In this document: positions 1 through 10,732 of the stretch, piece by piece
How the letters are laid out: each line of letters opens with the position of its first letter
How positions within the stretch are numbered: the stretch's first letter is position 1
Assembly (NCBI RefSeq): GCF_000006405.1
Contig: NW_003214508.1
Span: 590,594-635,417, forward strand
Reading direction: 5' to 3'
Origin: Perkinsus marinus ATCC 50983
Lineage: Eukaryota > Perkinsozoa > Perkinsida > Perkinsidae
Length of the DNA stretch: 44,824 bases
The notes under the pieces: generated by a model
Told to the model about the DNA's origin: nothing
Databases searched by the model: none
What the model saw: the letters and a program-made list of their open reading frames with translations, nothing else
Made by a program: the position numbers and the translations under genes

Positions 1-1
1 C

Positions 2-1985
2 GTCCAGGGGTCGGCGAGTCCTTCGTCGAGTCACTCTATCAGCTTGACGGTGGAGCAGTCGCCCTCGAGAAACGAGATGACTGGTAACCTCTCTTTCCTG
101 GTGACGCTGACTTCAGTGCTACAGTCAGGTCAGCCGATGGTTCTTTCATCCTCCTCAGCGGAGGAGTCTACCACTGTCTCCCACCCAGGCGAAGGGGCCG
201 ATGAAGACAGCGCGTTTATGGAGACCCTCAACTTGCTGCAGGAGGAACTTCAGGGAGTTCGTGTACGTGGCGCACACAACGGGGCTGTTTAGTTCGGTGT
301 TTTAGGAAACTATAAGGTTTCATCAGGAGCGACCTCTTTCTCCTGTCCAAGTCACTCGCGTCAGACTCGATCAATCTCCCGGGAGTGAGTCCTCCTCTAA
401 CAGAGTTGAAGGCGGTGCGAGAGTCCCCGAATTCGATGGAGGCGCCATCATGGATCGGAATGGCCTCGCTCAGTCCCAGCTGAGGAGCCCAACCGCTACG
501 GTTGCACCTATTGAGGCAACTTGCACTAGACCCGCTTCGGACCGCCCGTTCAGCTCATACCACTCCTCGTCCTCATCGTCATCATCAGCTCCGGCGCCGC
601 TACCGCTCTATCTCGTCCGTGGTGGAGCCTCGGTCCCTTCTACTGCCGACTCGTCGCCGCCCTCGACCGTCTCTACTTCATTCGCCAACTCCGGAGTCCA
701 CGTGAGGACCGGCTCGCTGGATAGTGTGGCTGAGTCCCCGACCATAGTAGAAGAGAACCGAGAGGAAGAGTATGAGGATGACTTTGAAGAAATCACATCC
801 GAAATATCGAGGAGTCGTCCTGCTAGCCCTGCGGCCAAGTCAGCGACTCCCAGAATCTCTGTCGCTCTCGATGAGGTCCTCGAAGAACTCGTACCGGTAG
901 AAGAAGACCTTCTGAACTTCGACATGCCGCAGCCGGGGAGCAGAGTTGTAGGTCCGATGATTGAGTCGAAGACTAACGGGGGAGCTATAACATCGTCCTC
1001 CCCACGCGGTGGATCTGCAGTGATGTCGGCTGTTGGCATAAGGCAGTCTCCTAGATGTATTCAATGGTCGGCAGTTGCAGCGTCTTATCGGCAGAGTAGT
1101 CCAGAGGCTACAGTTCGGACTCATGATGCCTTGACTAGTGCTGATCCGCCGTCCGTGGTTGGGAGCCTGCTAGGGTGTGAAGGATTGGGTTCCGTTGTGC
1201 ATGATGTCTTTGAAGAGGCGGTGGGAACGCCTACGCCTCGACCTTCCTCGCATCAGACGTCGGGTCCAGCTAGTAGTACGTCTTCTAGAGGAGCCACTCC
1301 CAGGGAAGTAAGAGTGGGGTATACAGAACATCGAAGAGCCACTGGGAGCCTCCCACGGCCACGAGCGGTTGGGGAGAGAGAGACGCACCTGGAAGCGACA
1401 GACAAGGCTGAGAGCTCCCACAAGAAACACACTGCTGCGTCTCAATACGGCTCCATAGAAGGCATTGAGATCCTGGCTTCGGTTGATCGTTCTGTTCTGT
1501 GCCCTACATTACTGAATTACCCTTGTCCTCTCTGCCATAGCCCGGGTCCGGTGGCCGTCCCTGCTGGCCACTCGTTGGAAAGTGGTGCTCGGGATCTGTG
1601 GATGGAGTGTCTGCCGCACCTGCGCCCACGAAAGCCTGTTGTATCGCCTCTGGATAGATTCCTAACGAAACACTTTAAGCTAGGTCCTATCTTGAATGGT
1701 TCAGAGGAGGTGGCGACGGAACTGGAACAAGCCTGTAGGCATTGGCAACGAGGGTTGCAAGCCGCTGACGAGGGTGAATGGACAGCGGCAATAGACGCCT
1801 ATCGCTTGTCGTTGGAAGCTCTCCCGTCTCGAGGCGGATTCGAGTACGTCCGTCATTGGAATGCTACGCTGCTCTACCATGCCGGCGGCAACGGTCAGGC
1901 TAGAGATCGAGAGCTGCGAGAATGGCGGCGAGTTTGCCGCCTCTCCCTGCCTCGCAATAAGGGCTGCCGTTTGTGCCGTCGATGA
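2..1985 (+). CDS. Ser/Pro-rich protein with TPR-like C-terminus (5' partial)
   Basis: The reading frame is open from the left edge, so the gene is 5'-truncated. I see two exons, 2-262 and 327-1985, joined by a 64-nt GTACGT...CAG intron in phase 0. The visible protein is about 640 residues. Most is low-complexity Ser/Pro/Thr/Glu-rich and probably disordered, with an acidic stretch around the region coded near 750-800. Near the C-terminus there is a short Cys cluster (CPLC) and then an Ala/Trp-rich helical pair (ACRHWQRGLQAADEGEWTAA) resembling a tetratricopeptide hairpin, followed by a basic end with CRLCRR. TPR hairpins usually bind protein partners, but no catalytic domain is visible. The stop at 1983-1985 is followed by non-coding sequence. 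Function is unknown; the exon join and the frame are well supported, the TPR reading is tentative. Confidence 0.72.
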
Positions 1986-3503
1986 TCGTATCATAGTATA
2001 CTAACAGAATTAGTGTTCATGTTCTAACTCCGCTGTTGTGTCGTAACCGGGCAATGGAGCGTGGCTTGAGGAGAATTGTTGGTTTTAAGTAAGCCGAAAT
2101 CATTACTCTTGTGACCACAATCGAAGTTGAGGCCGCACGGCTACCATGGGAGAGGAGTTGGGTGGTCCAAGAGCAAGTGCGTCATCCGCGGTCCCGATCG
2201 AAATACCAGTCTTTGTCGGAACCAAAATAAAGAGAATAAGCGAGGAATCACTATCATAAGAACAGGAAGAGGACTAGGGTGTGAGCTGGACGAAATTCTG
2301 ATGTCATATCTCTGCCTACGGATTTTGTAGTGTCGTCGGTCACTACACGGTATCAAAAACCCCCGAGCGTCGACTGTGGGAATCGGCAGTGAGCGGAACC
2401 CTCCAGACAAGGTTCTCTCGACGGCGTTCGGCAATGCCGAACGGCATGCCGTTAGCTCGACGACTGGTTTTGTGATGGAGCGAGGGAAACCCAAGAACAA
2501 TTTGCACCCACTGCAAAGGGACGAACCAAGTATCTCTCTGCTACTCGACCGTTGCTGGTAAGACCGCAAGGGTGAGTATGTCTCAGATGTCAAACGGTCG
2601 TCGGATTTTGAGTAAGAGACTGAATTGTCGTGATTCGAGAGGCAACGCCGAAGCGCCGTAAGCTGCGTTTTTATTATAAGCAACTTTCGTGAGGGTGTCA
2701 TTTCAACTGTGAAATTCATAAGGGATTTGAAACGAATGAACTGTTTGGATTTTTCGAAGGTTTTATTACGGGCTGAATTAGTGCGCGGGACGAATTGTCA
2801 TACACTCATGTGCCCAAAATCAAACTGCTCGTCGAAAGAGCTCTTCATGGTCAAGACGAACTACTGAACTAACTCAACGATGGTGTAGGAGGACAATAAC
2901 AATCAAGCCTCGAATAAACTTGTCTGCTATTCCTCATAAACTGCACACTAATCACTATCGATTATAACGAGTATTCCGCCCGCAAAAAGAGTCTAGCTGA
3001 CAGCTCCACACCGCGATTCCGCGACTTGTAAAAGCTGTAATCAGAGTCCTGAAAAAGCAACAAACATCACTGCTAATTGACTAACACCATCATTCGCAAC
3101 TACGGGAAAACCTATACCGTCTACTTTGGATTAGATTTCCATCCTAAGCGGCATTATAGCTAAGTAGGGAATAAAAAATCACTTCCTATTGAAGGAGAGA
3201 CCTTTTCCTCGAAGACACAGAACCAATCATCTTCATCAGCTGATATAGACAAGAATGTAGATGATTATAAAATTAGAGTGATATATGGTATTTGTGAAAG
3301 CACAGACTTTGATAAAGGACAGCATCATTATTCATAATGATTGTAAACTGTTTCGTTACTCACAAGAACTTAGCGTTACACTCATACAGTCTGTATGATA
3401 CAGACAGTCGTGTCCAAATGCTCATCAACCAACCGATGACATCAGGTTGATGCACAATATTCCTGATGATTTACAAGATTCTGATTGAGCTTCAAGACTT
3501 GCT
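1986..3503. other. Gene-free interval between the left gene and DMT-1
   Basis: No coding region that I can support. It contains a 192-codon open frame on the minus strand (2141-2719) whose composition (Ser/Arg/Leu-rich, no spliceable continuation) does not look like protein, a palindromic cluster at 2426-2452, and AT-rich sequence from about 2720 on that probably includes the 3' flank of the minus-strand transporter gene ending at 3504. Confidence 0.5.
2426..2452. repeat. Two overlapping palindromes
   Basis: Positions 2426-2442 read as a 17-nt inverted repeat (GTTCGGCA-ATGCCGAAC) and 2441-2452 as a perfect 12-bp palindrome (ACGGCATGCCGT). Together they could fold as a small cruciform or form a binding site. 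No function is evident. Confidence 0.6.
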
Positions 3504-4943
3504 TCAGTGACCATCATCAGTGACAATGGTAGACGCTCGATGTCCACCATTCAGAAGTGGCTCCACGATGGCCTCCTCTAAGATAGCCTCCTTATGAGTG
3601 AGAGGCGTGTCTTGCTTCCACACAGTTATTAGGACCACCCCCATCACCACAATGAACATACCTGAGAGAGGATAGATCACGAAGAGAGGACACATAGATC
3701 TCACCAGTGAGCTTAGCGGGAGTGGGGACGACACCCAGAGTAAAGTAAGCAAGCAGCAAGCCGATGATAGAGTTCGATGCGACGATTACGTTAACGACGG
3801 CAGTTGACGGATAGGCAAGTGCGTTGTTGAGAGCAATGACGCCGATGAACTGACCCACACCAGAAATACACGGCCAGAAAAACCTGTTCAACAGTCAAAA
3901 AAATTCATTTTATCGAGAATGCCAAGTTGTGGTACATGGCCATAACATCATCCCCATCGTTCGTTATGTAAGCTTCCTCCGACCACTGCCAGACGAAACA
4001 CGCAAAGCCCATAATGAACATCATCAGCATTCGCCCAGTAAAACGAGACCTGAATTTCCATACCCCGAAGTTCAGCTCAACCTAAAGCAACCGGAGCCCA
4101 CCCTGATGCCATTCCCTCGATACACGTGTAGCGAGTAGCCAGCATGCTAGAGGCAAATGTAAGCATGCCCAATACAGCGTAGACGAAACCAAGGAAATGA
4201 CCAACACTCGAATCAAAGGCCGCCATTATGACTAAACCTGTTAAAATGAAAATGTACCCAAACAGAAGGAAGAGTAATAAACTCCACCTGTGAGGACGAT
4301 TACGATGGCCACTGCTTGCATGAAGGTAAGCCTCTCGCTGTAGACGAAGTGACAGAAAACGCCGACAACCTAATAGCAAACCACTTGACTTGATGTACAC
4401 GATAAGGTGAGCGCATACCATAATGTCGGAGGAGGAGACTGCCATGAGGGGACCAGTAGATTGGGGATCGGTGGCAAATGCACGCTGCATCATCACTTGC
4501 GACCAACCGATAAATAAACCTGACTCGAAGTAACACAAAGGGTGAAACTGAAGACACTAACCCTACTTCCAGCCAGTGTTAGCATCTTAGAAGTGGTAGT
4601 AACTGAAGTGCCGTCAGCTTTCGAGTGAAGGGCGCCACCAGGAAGCTGCTGATGACGCGAATTATATAATTCTACATCTCGATCGTTAAAAAAGATTGTG
4701 CCCATTGTGGACCTGAACCAACGAACCCCAAGCATAGACCAAGACGTGTACACCAAAAGGTTACTTATAATATATGGCAGATAGTAAGCCCCAGAAACCT
4801 GAGCTTAGCCAAACTAATCCCACAACTCCCCATGCTGTGGTCCCGGGCTGCGAATTGCAATAAGATAGTAGGAAGTTAGCGACGCCGAACATGACGTTGG
4901 CAATCAGCGACCAGACTATGCAGCCACCTTGAACGTGGACCAT
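3504..4943 (-). CDS. DMT (EamA-like) membrane transporter, copy 1
   Basis: Eight exons: 4765-4943, 4567-4712, 4419-4519, 4288-4369, 4102-4237, 3936-4049, 3705-3883, 3504-3661. Lengths sum to 1095 nt, 364 residues, with all phases consistent. The start ATG aligns with that of the neighbouring paralogue. The protein has about ten hydrophobic helices; the C-terminal half carries the DMT-type signature NNALAYPSTAVVNVIVASNS, followed by a helix and short hydrophilic tail. Family members are integral membrane proteins moving small metabolites; the substrate cannot be inferred. It is a tandem paralogue of the gene at 6022-7349 and shares three intron positions with it, while four further introns in its 3' half are missing there. 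The frame is intact, so it is a gene rather than a relic. Introns are 43-52 nt, GT-AG. Confidence 0.85.
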
Positions 4944-6021
4944 TCCGTTGAGGAGAGGGTATATAGGAGAACTCCTAGAAATAATGACACGAGCCCGACA
5001 GACACCAACAGACCAACGAAGCTCTTCAATTACCAAACACGATAGGGTTGAAGCACCTTGAACATCCTCAATATTGGAAGCTATCAACGCGACACAACGT
5101 TGCGATAGTAAGACTGATGGAAGTTCACCTCATATGGAAGTAGGCGCTACTGCCGACGAACAGTGGAACAGCTACTTACATACTCTGGATATACGCCGAA
5201 ACAAGTGAGCAATCCAAAACTACACATACAACTCTCGATGATGAATGCACATCCCACCCGAGACAGCGACAACGACCTCATCCGTTTTAAGAGGAAGAGT
5301 ACAAAACCGAACGCCGAATCGGTAAATCGAACATCCGAACAACAACCTCGAAGCCATAAAGGTCTGTTGAGTACAGTGGTGGCAATAGAAGCTCTAAACC
5401 CGTTTGAATTGACAAAATGCAATAAACACTTCTAGTTAGCATTACTCTCTTTGTAAGTGAGGACGAGACACACTACACCCTGGGAAAAGCAGCAGGAAAG
5501 TTGACGTCGCTATAGCGAATGTCAGCATAGTCGTTGAAGCGTTGCAACTTGCAACCACGAATTACGTGGGCATTTGGCGGCAAGTACCAGAAACAGCAAT
5601 TACAATCGATTATTCCCAGTACAAGCGATGTGAGTAGATTGCTCGCTCAGATAGAGCTGTTCCACTGCCAAGCGTATAGCATGATTTTTAGTAGTACAGT
5701 ATTATGAGGTCCTTACGTCCCTGGAAGGGCGATCAAACGTAGTTGCAACTCGAGTAGAAGTAGCATCAATAGTGGTAACGATATAAGTGTGCCAAAAGCA
5801 ATGTGCTACAATAACGAGCTTTAGGATTTCGTATATTGCTCGCAAACTATTCAGCAATACAGCCAAGCGCGGCATGATAGGAACTACCAATACCATTACT
5901 GACCTTATGGATACCAAATATAGACTATCTTACAAAGATATACCAAATTCAAAAAGACACAATCAGTCGTTGCTCAATGGTAGTATAAGTAGTGGTAGTA
6001 GTAGCTCGTTGTATCCCAACC
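4944..6021. other. Intergenic between the DMT paralogues
   Basis: No supported gene. Short open frames occur on both strands but none has homology-like composition or consistent splicing. A short stretch near 5478 (ACACCCTGGGAAA) recurs upstream of copy 2 near 7484, as expected for duplicated promoter flanks of tandem paralogues. Confidence 0.45.
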
Positions 6022-7349
6022 TTATACAACGGCAAATGCGCCAGCAACACCAGAACGAGCGGTGGGAGGCAATGGTGACTTCTCGCCAGGGAAAACGGTA
6101 GACATACGTGCCTTGAGACTACCACCACCCATACTGGCACTGCGCATATACGAACGCTTAATAAACTCATCACGACGGGACTGGTAGGTCTCCTCTTCCT
6201 CTTTAGCCTTCTTGGGTTGCCATAGAATGATGAGAGACACACCACAAATGACAATGACCATACCAACCAGCTTGGAAGTCGTGGGGATGAGGCCCAAAAG
6301 GAAAAAGTTGAGGGCGAGAACGATAATAGAGTTGGAGGCAACGATAACGTTGACGGGACCAGTGGAGGGGTACATCAAGGCATAGTTGAGAGCTAGCACA
6401 CCAATGGCTTGAGATATACCAGCAACCTGAGGCCAGATGTACATCTGAGCCCACAATGACCAGTCCTCAGGGAAGAAGGAGTGGGTGAACACAGTGTAGA
6501 GGAGGGCAATGAGACCCATGAAGAACATGACACCCATACGACCGATGAAGCCAGACCATGCTGCCATACCATCTCGGCAACTCTGACGAATACATAATAG
6601 ACTTGCAGCGAAAGTCAACATACCAAGGATGGCATAGATGAAACCCATGAACTTGCCCGAGCTGCCACCATCGAAAGCAGCCATGACCACCAAACCGCTA
6701 AGGACGATGCAAATGGCGAGGACTTGCATAGCGGACAACCTCTCTTTGTAGACAAAGTGGCAGAAGACACCAACAACCTGACCAAAAAGACAACTTAATG
6801 ATGGGAATCCCAAGCAAGGACTAAACTTACAATAATATCCGAGGAGATGACGGCAGTCAAAGGGCCGGTGGACTTAGGGTCCGTTGCGAAAGCCCATTTC
6901 ATCATCAACTGAGACCACCCGACGCACATACCTGAGAGAAGACCAATAACGTTAACGTAAGCTGTAGGGGGTATGACATTACCTCCGATGATAGTGAGTA
7001 TCTTGGCACCCAGAGTCAAACGGTTGGGAGGCAACTCCTGAGGGAGAAGCTGATCGTCTAATTGCCTGTAAGTCTCGGCAGCCTTCAACTGTTCATCAGT
7101 AAAGAACATAGCGCCAATGTTCCACCTGAAGAAAGCTCATGAGATCACAGAGGAATGAGTGCAAGTCGCTTACCAGAAATAGATACCCACAAGGAGTCCA
7201 ATGAGCCCAGAAGTGAGCCAAATCCAGCCAATAACGGCCCAGGGATCAACACCAGGAACGTTCGTGTAGGAGATGAGGAAGTTGACGATACCAAAGGTAA
7301 TCTGGGCTAAAAACGACCAGGCGACACACTTGGGGGATACTGTGACCAT
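6022..7349 (-). CDS. DMT (EamA-like) membrane transporter, copy 2
   Basis: Exons 7174-7349, 6983-7125, 6831-6931 and 6022-6777 total 1176 nt, 391 residues. The start ATG at 7349 aligns with copy 1. About ten membrane helices are visible, with the signature NYALMYPSTGPVNVIVASNS and a final helix (VIVICGVSLIILW) followed by a 50-residue basic/Ser-rich cytosolic tail. The 51-nt segment 6932-6982 keeps the frame open and has no stop, but it begins GTAATG, ends CTCAG, and matches the position of a real intron in copy 1. Splicing it out restores the aligned sequence GG-MCVGWSQ (copy 1: GS-LFIGWSQ), so I treat it as an intron. The last 756 nt are intronless although copy 1 has four introns there. 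Substrate unknown. Confidence 0.88.
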
Positions 7350-7653
7350 TCTTGGCGCAGCAAAGGAAGAGGAAGAACCAGGCAAACACTGAAATAAGAA
7401 TGAACATGCCATCAAGTCGTTTTCGCCACTTCTAACGTCATTAGTTCGTATCGACTGATTAACCCTCAAGTACTGCCCTAATACACCCTGGGAAAGGAGG
7501 TAAAATGGCAAGCACGGTATCGTGAGTAGGTAGCAGCGATTGGGAACAGCGCTCGCCCCAGACCGTGTCACTAAGCTTGGTATGATCGATCAGCTGCCAG
7601 CTATCAGCGCATGATACGCCTCTTGCCATGTAATAGGGTCAGAGGAGTAAAAC

Positions 7654-8137
7654 TTATGGCTTATTGGAAGCTCCGGGTACTCTGTAATTGATGGTCCCGA
7701 CAGGGTGCATGCTCGCCTCTAGATCGCCAGTGATGGGCACACCGCCCATACCAGAAGAGGAGGAACTATCATCAACCGTAGTAACCTGATGCTCCCAGCA
7801 AACACTATTCACTACGGTCACAGAGGTACAATTCCCTTCTCGACACGAGCGTGTCCGAGTACCCATCACCAGCCTCAAGTCCCGCTAGCAGCATCCACGG
7901 TAAGCCATACAAGGCTAAGGACCATAAACAGCAGTAGCCCCAAATAGGTATAAGGGCGACCTCCGGTGGGCTCACACGTGTAGGGGCTTCCAGCAATCGC
8001 CGTGGTACTAGTAGGCCGACTGGTGGTCTCGGCGGTAAACGCGGTGCCATCTCGACTCCTTCTACAGCATGTAGGCAACCATTACAGCACTGTGAGGGGA
8101 GGATGGTCACAGGTCCGACCCCAGAAGGAGTTATCAC
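7654..8137 (-). CDS. Possible small membrane protein, exon structure unresolved
   Basis: Two frames on the minus strand look coding but do not join cleanly. One, about 7875-8078, gives a Thr/Ser-rich segment and a strong hydrophobic helix (YLGLLLFMVLSLVWLTV). The other, 7654 to about 7850, gives a Cys-containing hydrophilic tail with an acidic Ser cluster and ends at 7654. A continuous 84-codon alternative frame through 7805-8070 also contains a hydrophobic segment. I could not find a GT-AG intron with matching phase. It lies just upstream of the DMT copy 2 gene on the same strand. Low confidence. Confidence 0.28.
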
Positions 8138-8154
8138 TGACTCAACTATGAGTT

Positions 8155-9294
8155 ATGTATTTCGAGCGACTGCAGAGCTACACAATGCAGGCAAGCTATC
8201 AACCCCCGACCGAACTCTGGCAGTGCGACTAGCTTGCAGTGGTACTAGAGGATTATCCTTCTGCTGCCACTGCATGCTGAACTCTACAGGCGATACGACA
8301 GCGTTAACCGCAATGGCCACTCTGATAGCATCGGCAAGGTCCTTCGATGTGAGTCCCTATAGAGGCAGACGCCTTATCACCATGCAGGAACAAGCCAATC
8401 AATTGTCCATGTATCTCACGGGTGTACAGCAAGCCAGCTCTATGGCCCAGGGTCCTTGGCAATCACCCAACGTGAGTTCACCGCCATTCATGTAACTAAG
8501 CAGGGCTCTGTTCGTAGGTTGGTGGTCCATATCCTTCTGGTTACTATCGTCAACAGTCACCTCCTGGGCAACCTTATCGCCCTATGGATTTACAGTCTAC
8601 ATACCCCCAGCATCATTTCAACAATCCTCAACCCCCTACTGCCATGACTAGCCATGGTACAGTTCGCGTGCGCGAGTGATCTACTAAGCTTGCCATTCAG
8701 TGCCGTATCACAACCAGAGGGCAGCCTCGCCGAATTTACACACCTACATACCTCAAGGAGGTAGTGGTAGTGCTGGGGGAGTCATTAGCCCTTCTAGTGA
8801 TGAAAGCGGGAGACAGCCCTCGCCAGGGTTGTCACCAGCAGCCAGTCCTAGTGTACAACCCCTTTACATGACCGGGTACTCCTGGTCCGTGTCTACATGC
8901 CACCCTCACCGTTCACACTATAGGTTCTGTGGCAACCTTCCAAACGATGCCGCCCCGCAGCTCTGGGAGCCTCGAGCCCGGCGACTAGCGTGAGTCATCA
9001 GTTCGTACTTACCTGATCCCCGGCTCTCAGGCCAGACGAGTACCCTCCCCTCGTACTCGAGCCCATGCGTTCGTGTTCACCATCATCAACACCACCTTTG
9101 CCCAATCCCTCGCCCCACGGGACACCTGTAGCCTTTCGGTTACATTGCAAGGCACTTCGAGCCAGGTACCGTACCAATCCCCACATCAGCCAAGTAATTT
9201 CGAGACAATAGCGCGAGTGGTAGCAACGAAGGGAGTCGAGCAGGCCGAGGTGAGCGAGAGTGAAACTACACCCGATGATGGAGACAACTCGTGA
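8155..9294 (+). CDS. Gln/Pro/Tyr/Ser-rich disordered protein, multi-exon
   Basis: From ATG 8155 a chain of short exons can be joined: about 8155-8232, 8292-8336, 8389-8470, 8518-8655, then 8699 onward. The better joins (…SPN|VGGPYPSGYYRQQ…, phase 0; …TSH|VPYHNQRAAS…, phase 1) give a Gln/Pro/Tyr-rich then Ser/Gly-rich protein without stops. The 3' end is uncertain: introns near 8883-8930 and 8991-9033 lead either to the frame ending at 9294 or to a Pro/Ser-rich alternative. Composition resembles prion-like tails of RNA-binding proteins, but no RNA-binding domain is visible. Function unknown. Confidence 0.45.
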
Positions 9295-9673
9295 ACGGGA
9301 CACTGAAGCTGCAGCTGTAGCTCTTTATGATACACGCATGAAATGCAGCACTAGCTTCTAATGATGATGTTTTCGTTGTGTTATGGTAAGATGATTCTTG
9401 TTTCGACAGTCTAATTACACACCTTTATAAGATCGTGCCATAGTGCTAGTAGCATTGCGTGTGCTGTAAGTGTAGTAGTATGTACTCAACACAAGTGGAT
9501 TAAAATGAAGCATGGATAAAGTATGAAGTCAGTTACACAGTGTAACTTACACTACACCTCTAACAGAACCGTCTCTAGTTACTATCATTGACAATAAATT
9601 CCAGCACGGAATATTTCGTCGCTTCTACAACCTCCGTAGTGGCGGTAGGCTTCATAATGATAACTGTTCGCCT
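9295..9673. other. Intergenic, nothing recognised
   Basis: AT-rich spacer between convergent genes, with no coding or structured feature that I can support. Confidence 0.4.
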
Positions 9674-10423
9674 CTACGAATGTCCAAGACCAAGCCGTGA
9701 GTAATAAGCTCTACGGAACTGCATATTGCTCCTTGGCGATGAGAGATAGCTTTGAACCCTTCTGACATAAACCTCTGGCATTACCACTGCTGCTGTTGGA
9801 GCGTTTGGCATTGACGTGGCGATGGCCTCCGTAGTAGGAGAATCATAAAAATAAACCTGAAATATTAATAGCGAAATCGGTCACCAATGGTCACCTATCG
9901 GTGAGCATGCAATTTTTGCAATGGCCATTTTTCTCATAGGTTGGATATCTACCAGGTAACATTACATTGCGCGTAGCACTGCACATATCGTAGTTGTAGG
10001 TGAGCCCCATGAGCACGAGAGACTGGAAGAGCAGAACGATGAACCGCACGGGACCATTCCGATAACTCTGATCCTTCGACAGTAGGCTCTCTTCAAAATC
10101 CTCTAAAGGGCTAGCCCCAAAGGAAGGGGACTAGCTTGCTAAGGGACACGGGCTCGTGGACAGCCTTATTACCATTCTCAAACCTCTCTTTGAATTCCTT
10201 ATGCAGCCGTGCCTGTAATAATAATCGCGCACCTCATAGGCCGATGCCTCAACACATTACTGCCTCGTGCTGTCCCTGGCTGAGGCCCTCGGATTCTTGT
10301 AGGAAATATTCTGCTTCCATCGCTGTACCACCTAAATAGGATCCTTCATCACAACACATCAGTCCTAGTACTGCGCGTATGAGGTCTCTCTGGGCCATCT
10401 AGGTCCTTAGTGATATCAGACAT
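9674..10423 (-). CDS. Small single-TM protein
   Basis: Five exons: 10372-10423, 10261-10331, 10173-10212, 9966-10102, 9674-9856. They total 483 nt, 160 residues, with every phase consistent. The N-terminal half is acidic/charged (MSDITKDLDGPERPHTRS…) and helical (ARLHKEFKERFENEDFEESL). One hydrophobic helix follows (VRFIVLLFQSLVLMGLTYNYD), then a Ser/Ala/Arg-rich tail ending RLGLGHS. The 109-nt last intron (9857-9965) is about twice the local norm and could hide an alternative donor. This looks like a tail-anchored or single-pass membrane protein. The family is not recognised. Confidence 0.62.
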
Positions 10424-10732
10424 AGCGTATAAGGGTCTGAACACCACCAAAGAAAACTATGAAAAACATAATGCTACGCATTAACCGTGGCTATCCCGCG
10501 ATTTCCTATTTTACCACCTCCCATGCCATGAACGGTTCCTAGAAGTAATAATACCCCTGTGACAAGCTCAACTAAACATTTGATTAACGATAACTGTGGA
10601 GTCCGTGTTGGACAGTCCAACACGACAAGCTGGGCTACGCCAGTCATCACCCTACTATCCTCATAAACGCAACAGCCTCAGGACGTAGAAGCATTTTGAT
10701 TCAAAGAGTCATTTTCATGACGATTCTGCTAC

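Noticed and set aside
2141-2719. 192-codon open frame on the minus strand as a gene
   Set aside because: Ser/Arg/Leu-rich composition, no recognisable segment, no splice continuation; long chance frames of this size occur a few times in 45 kb.
3504-4943. DMT copy 1 as a frameshifted pseudogene
   Set aside because: The apparent frame breaks are all explained by seven short GT-AG introns whose exons sum to an intact 364-residue protein aligned with copy 2.
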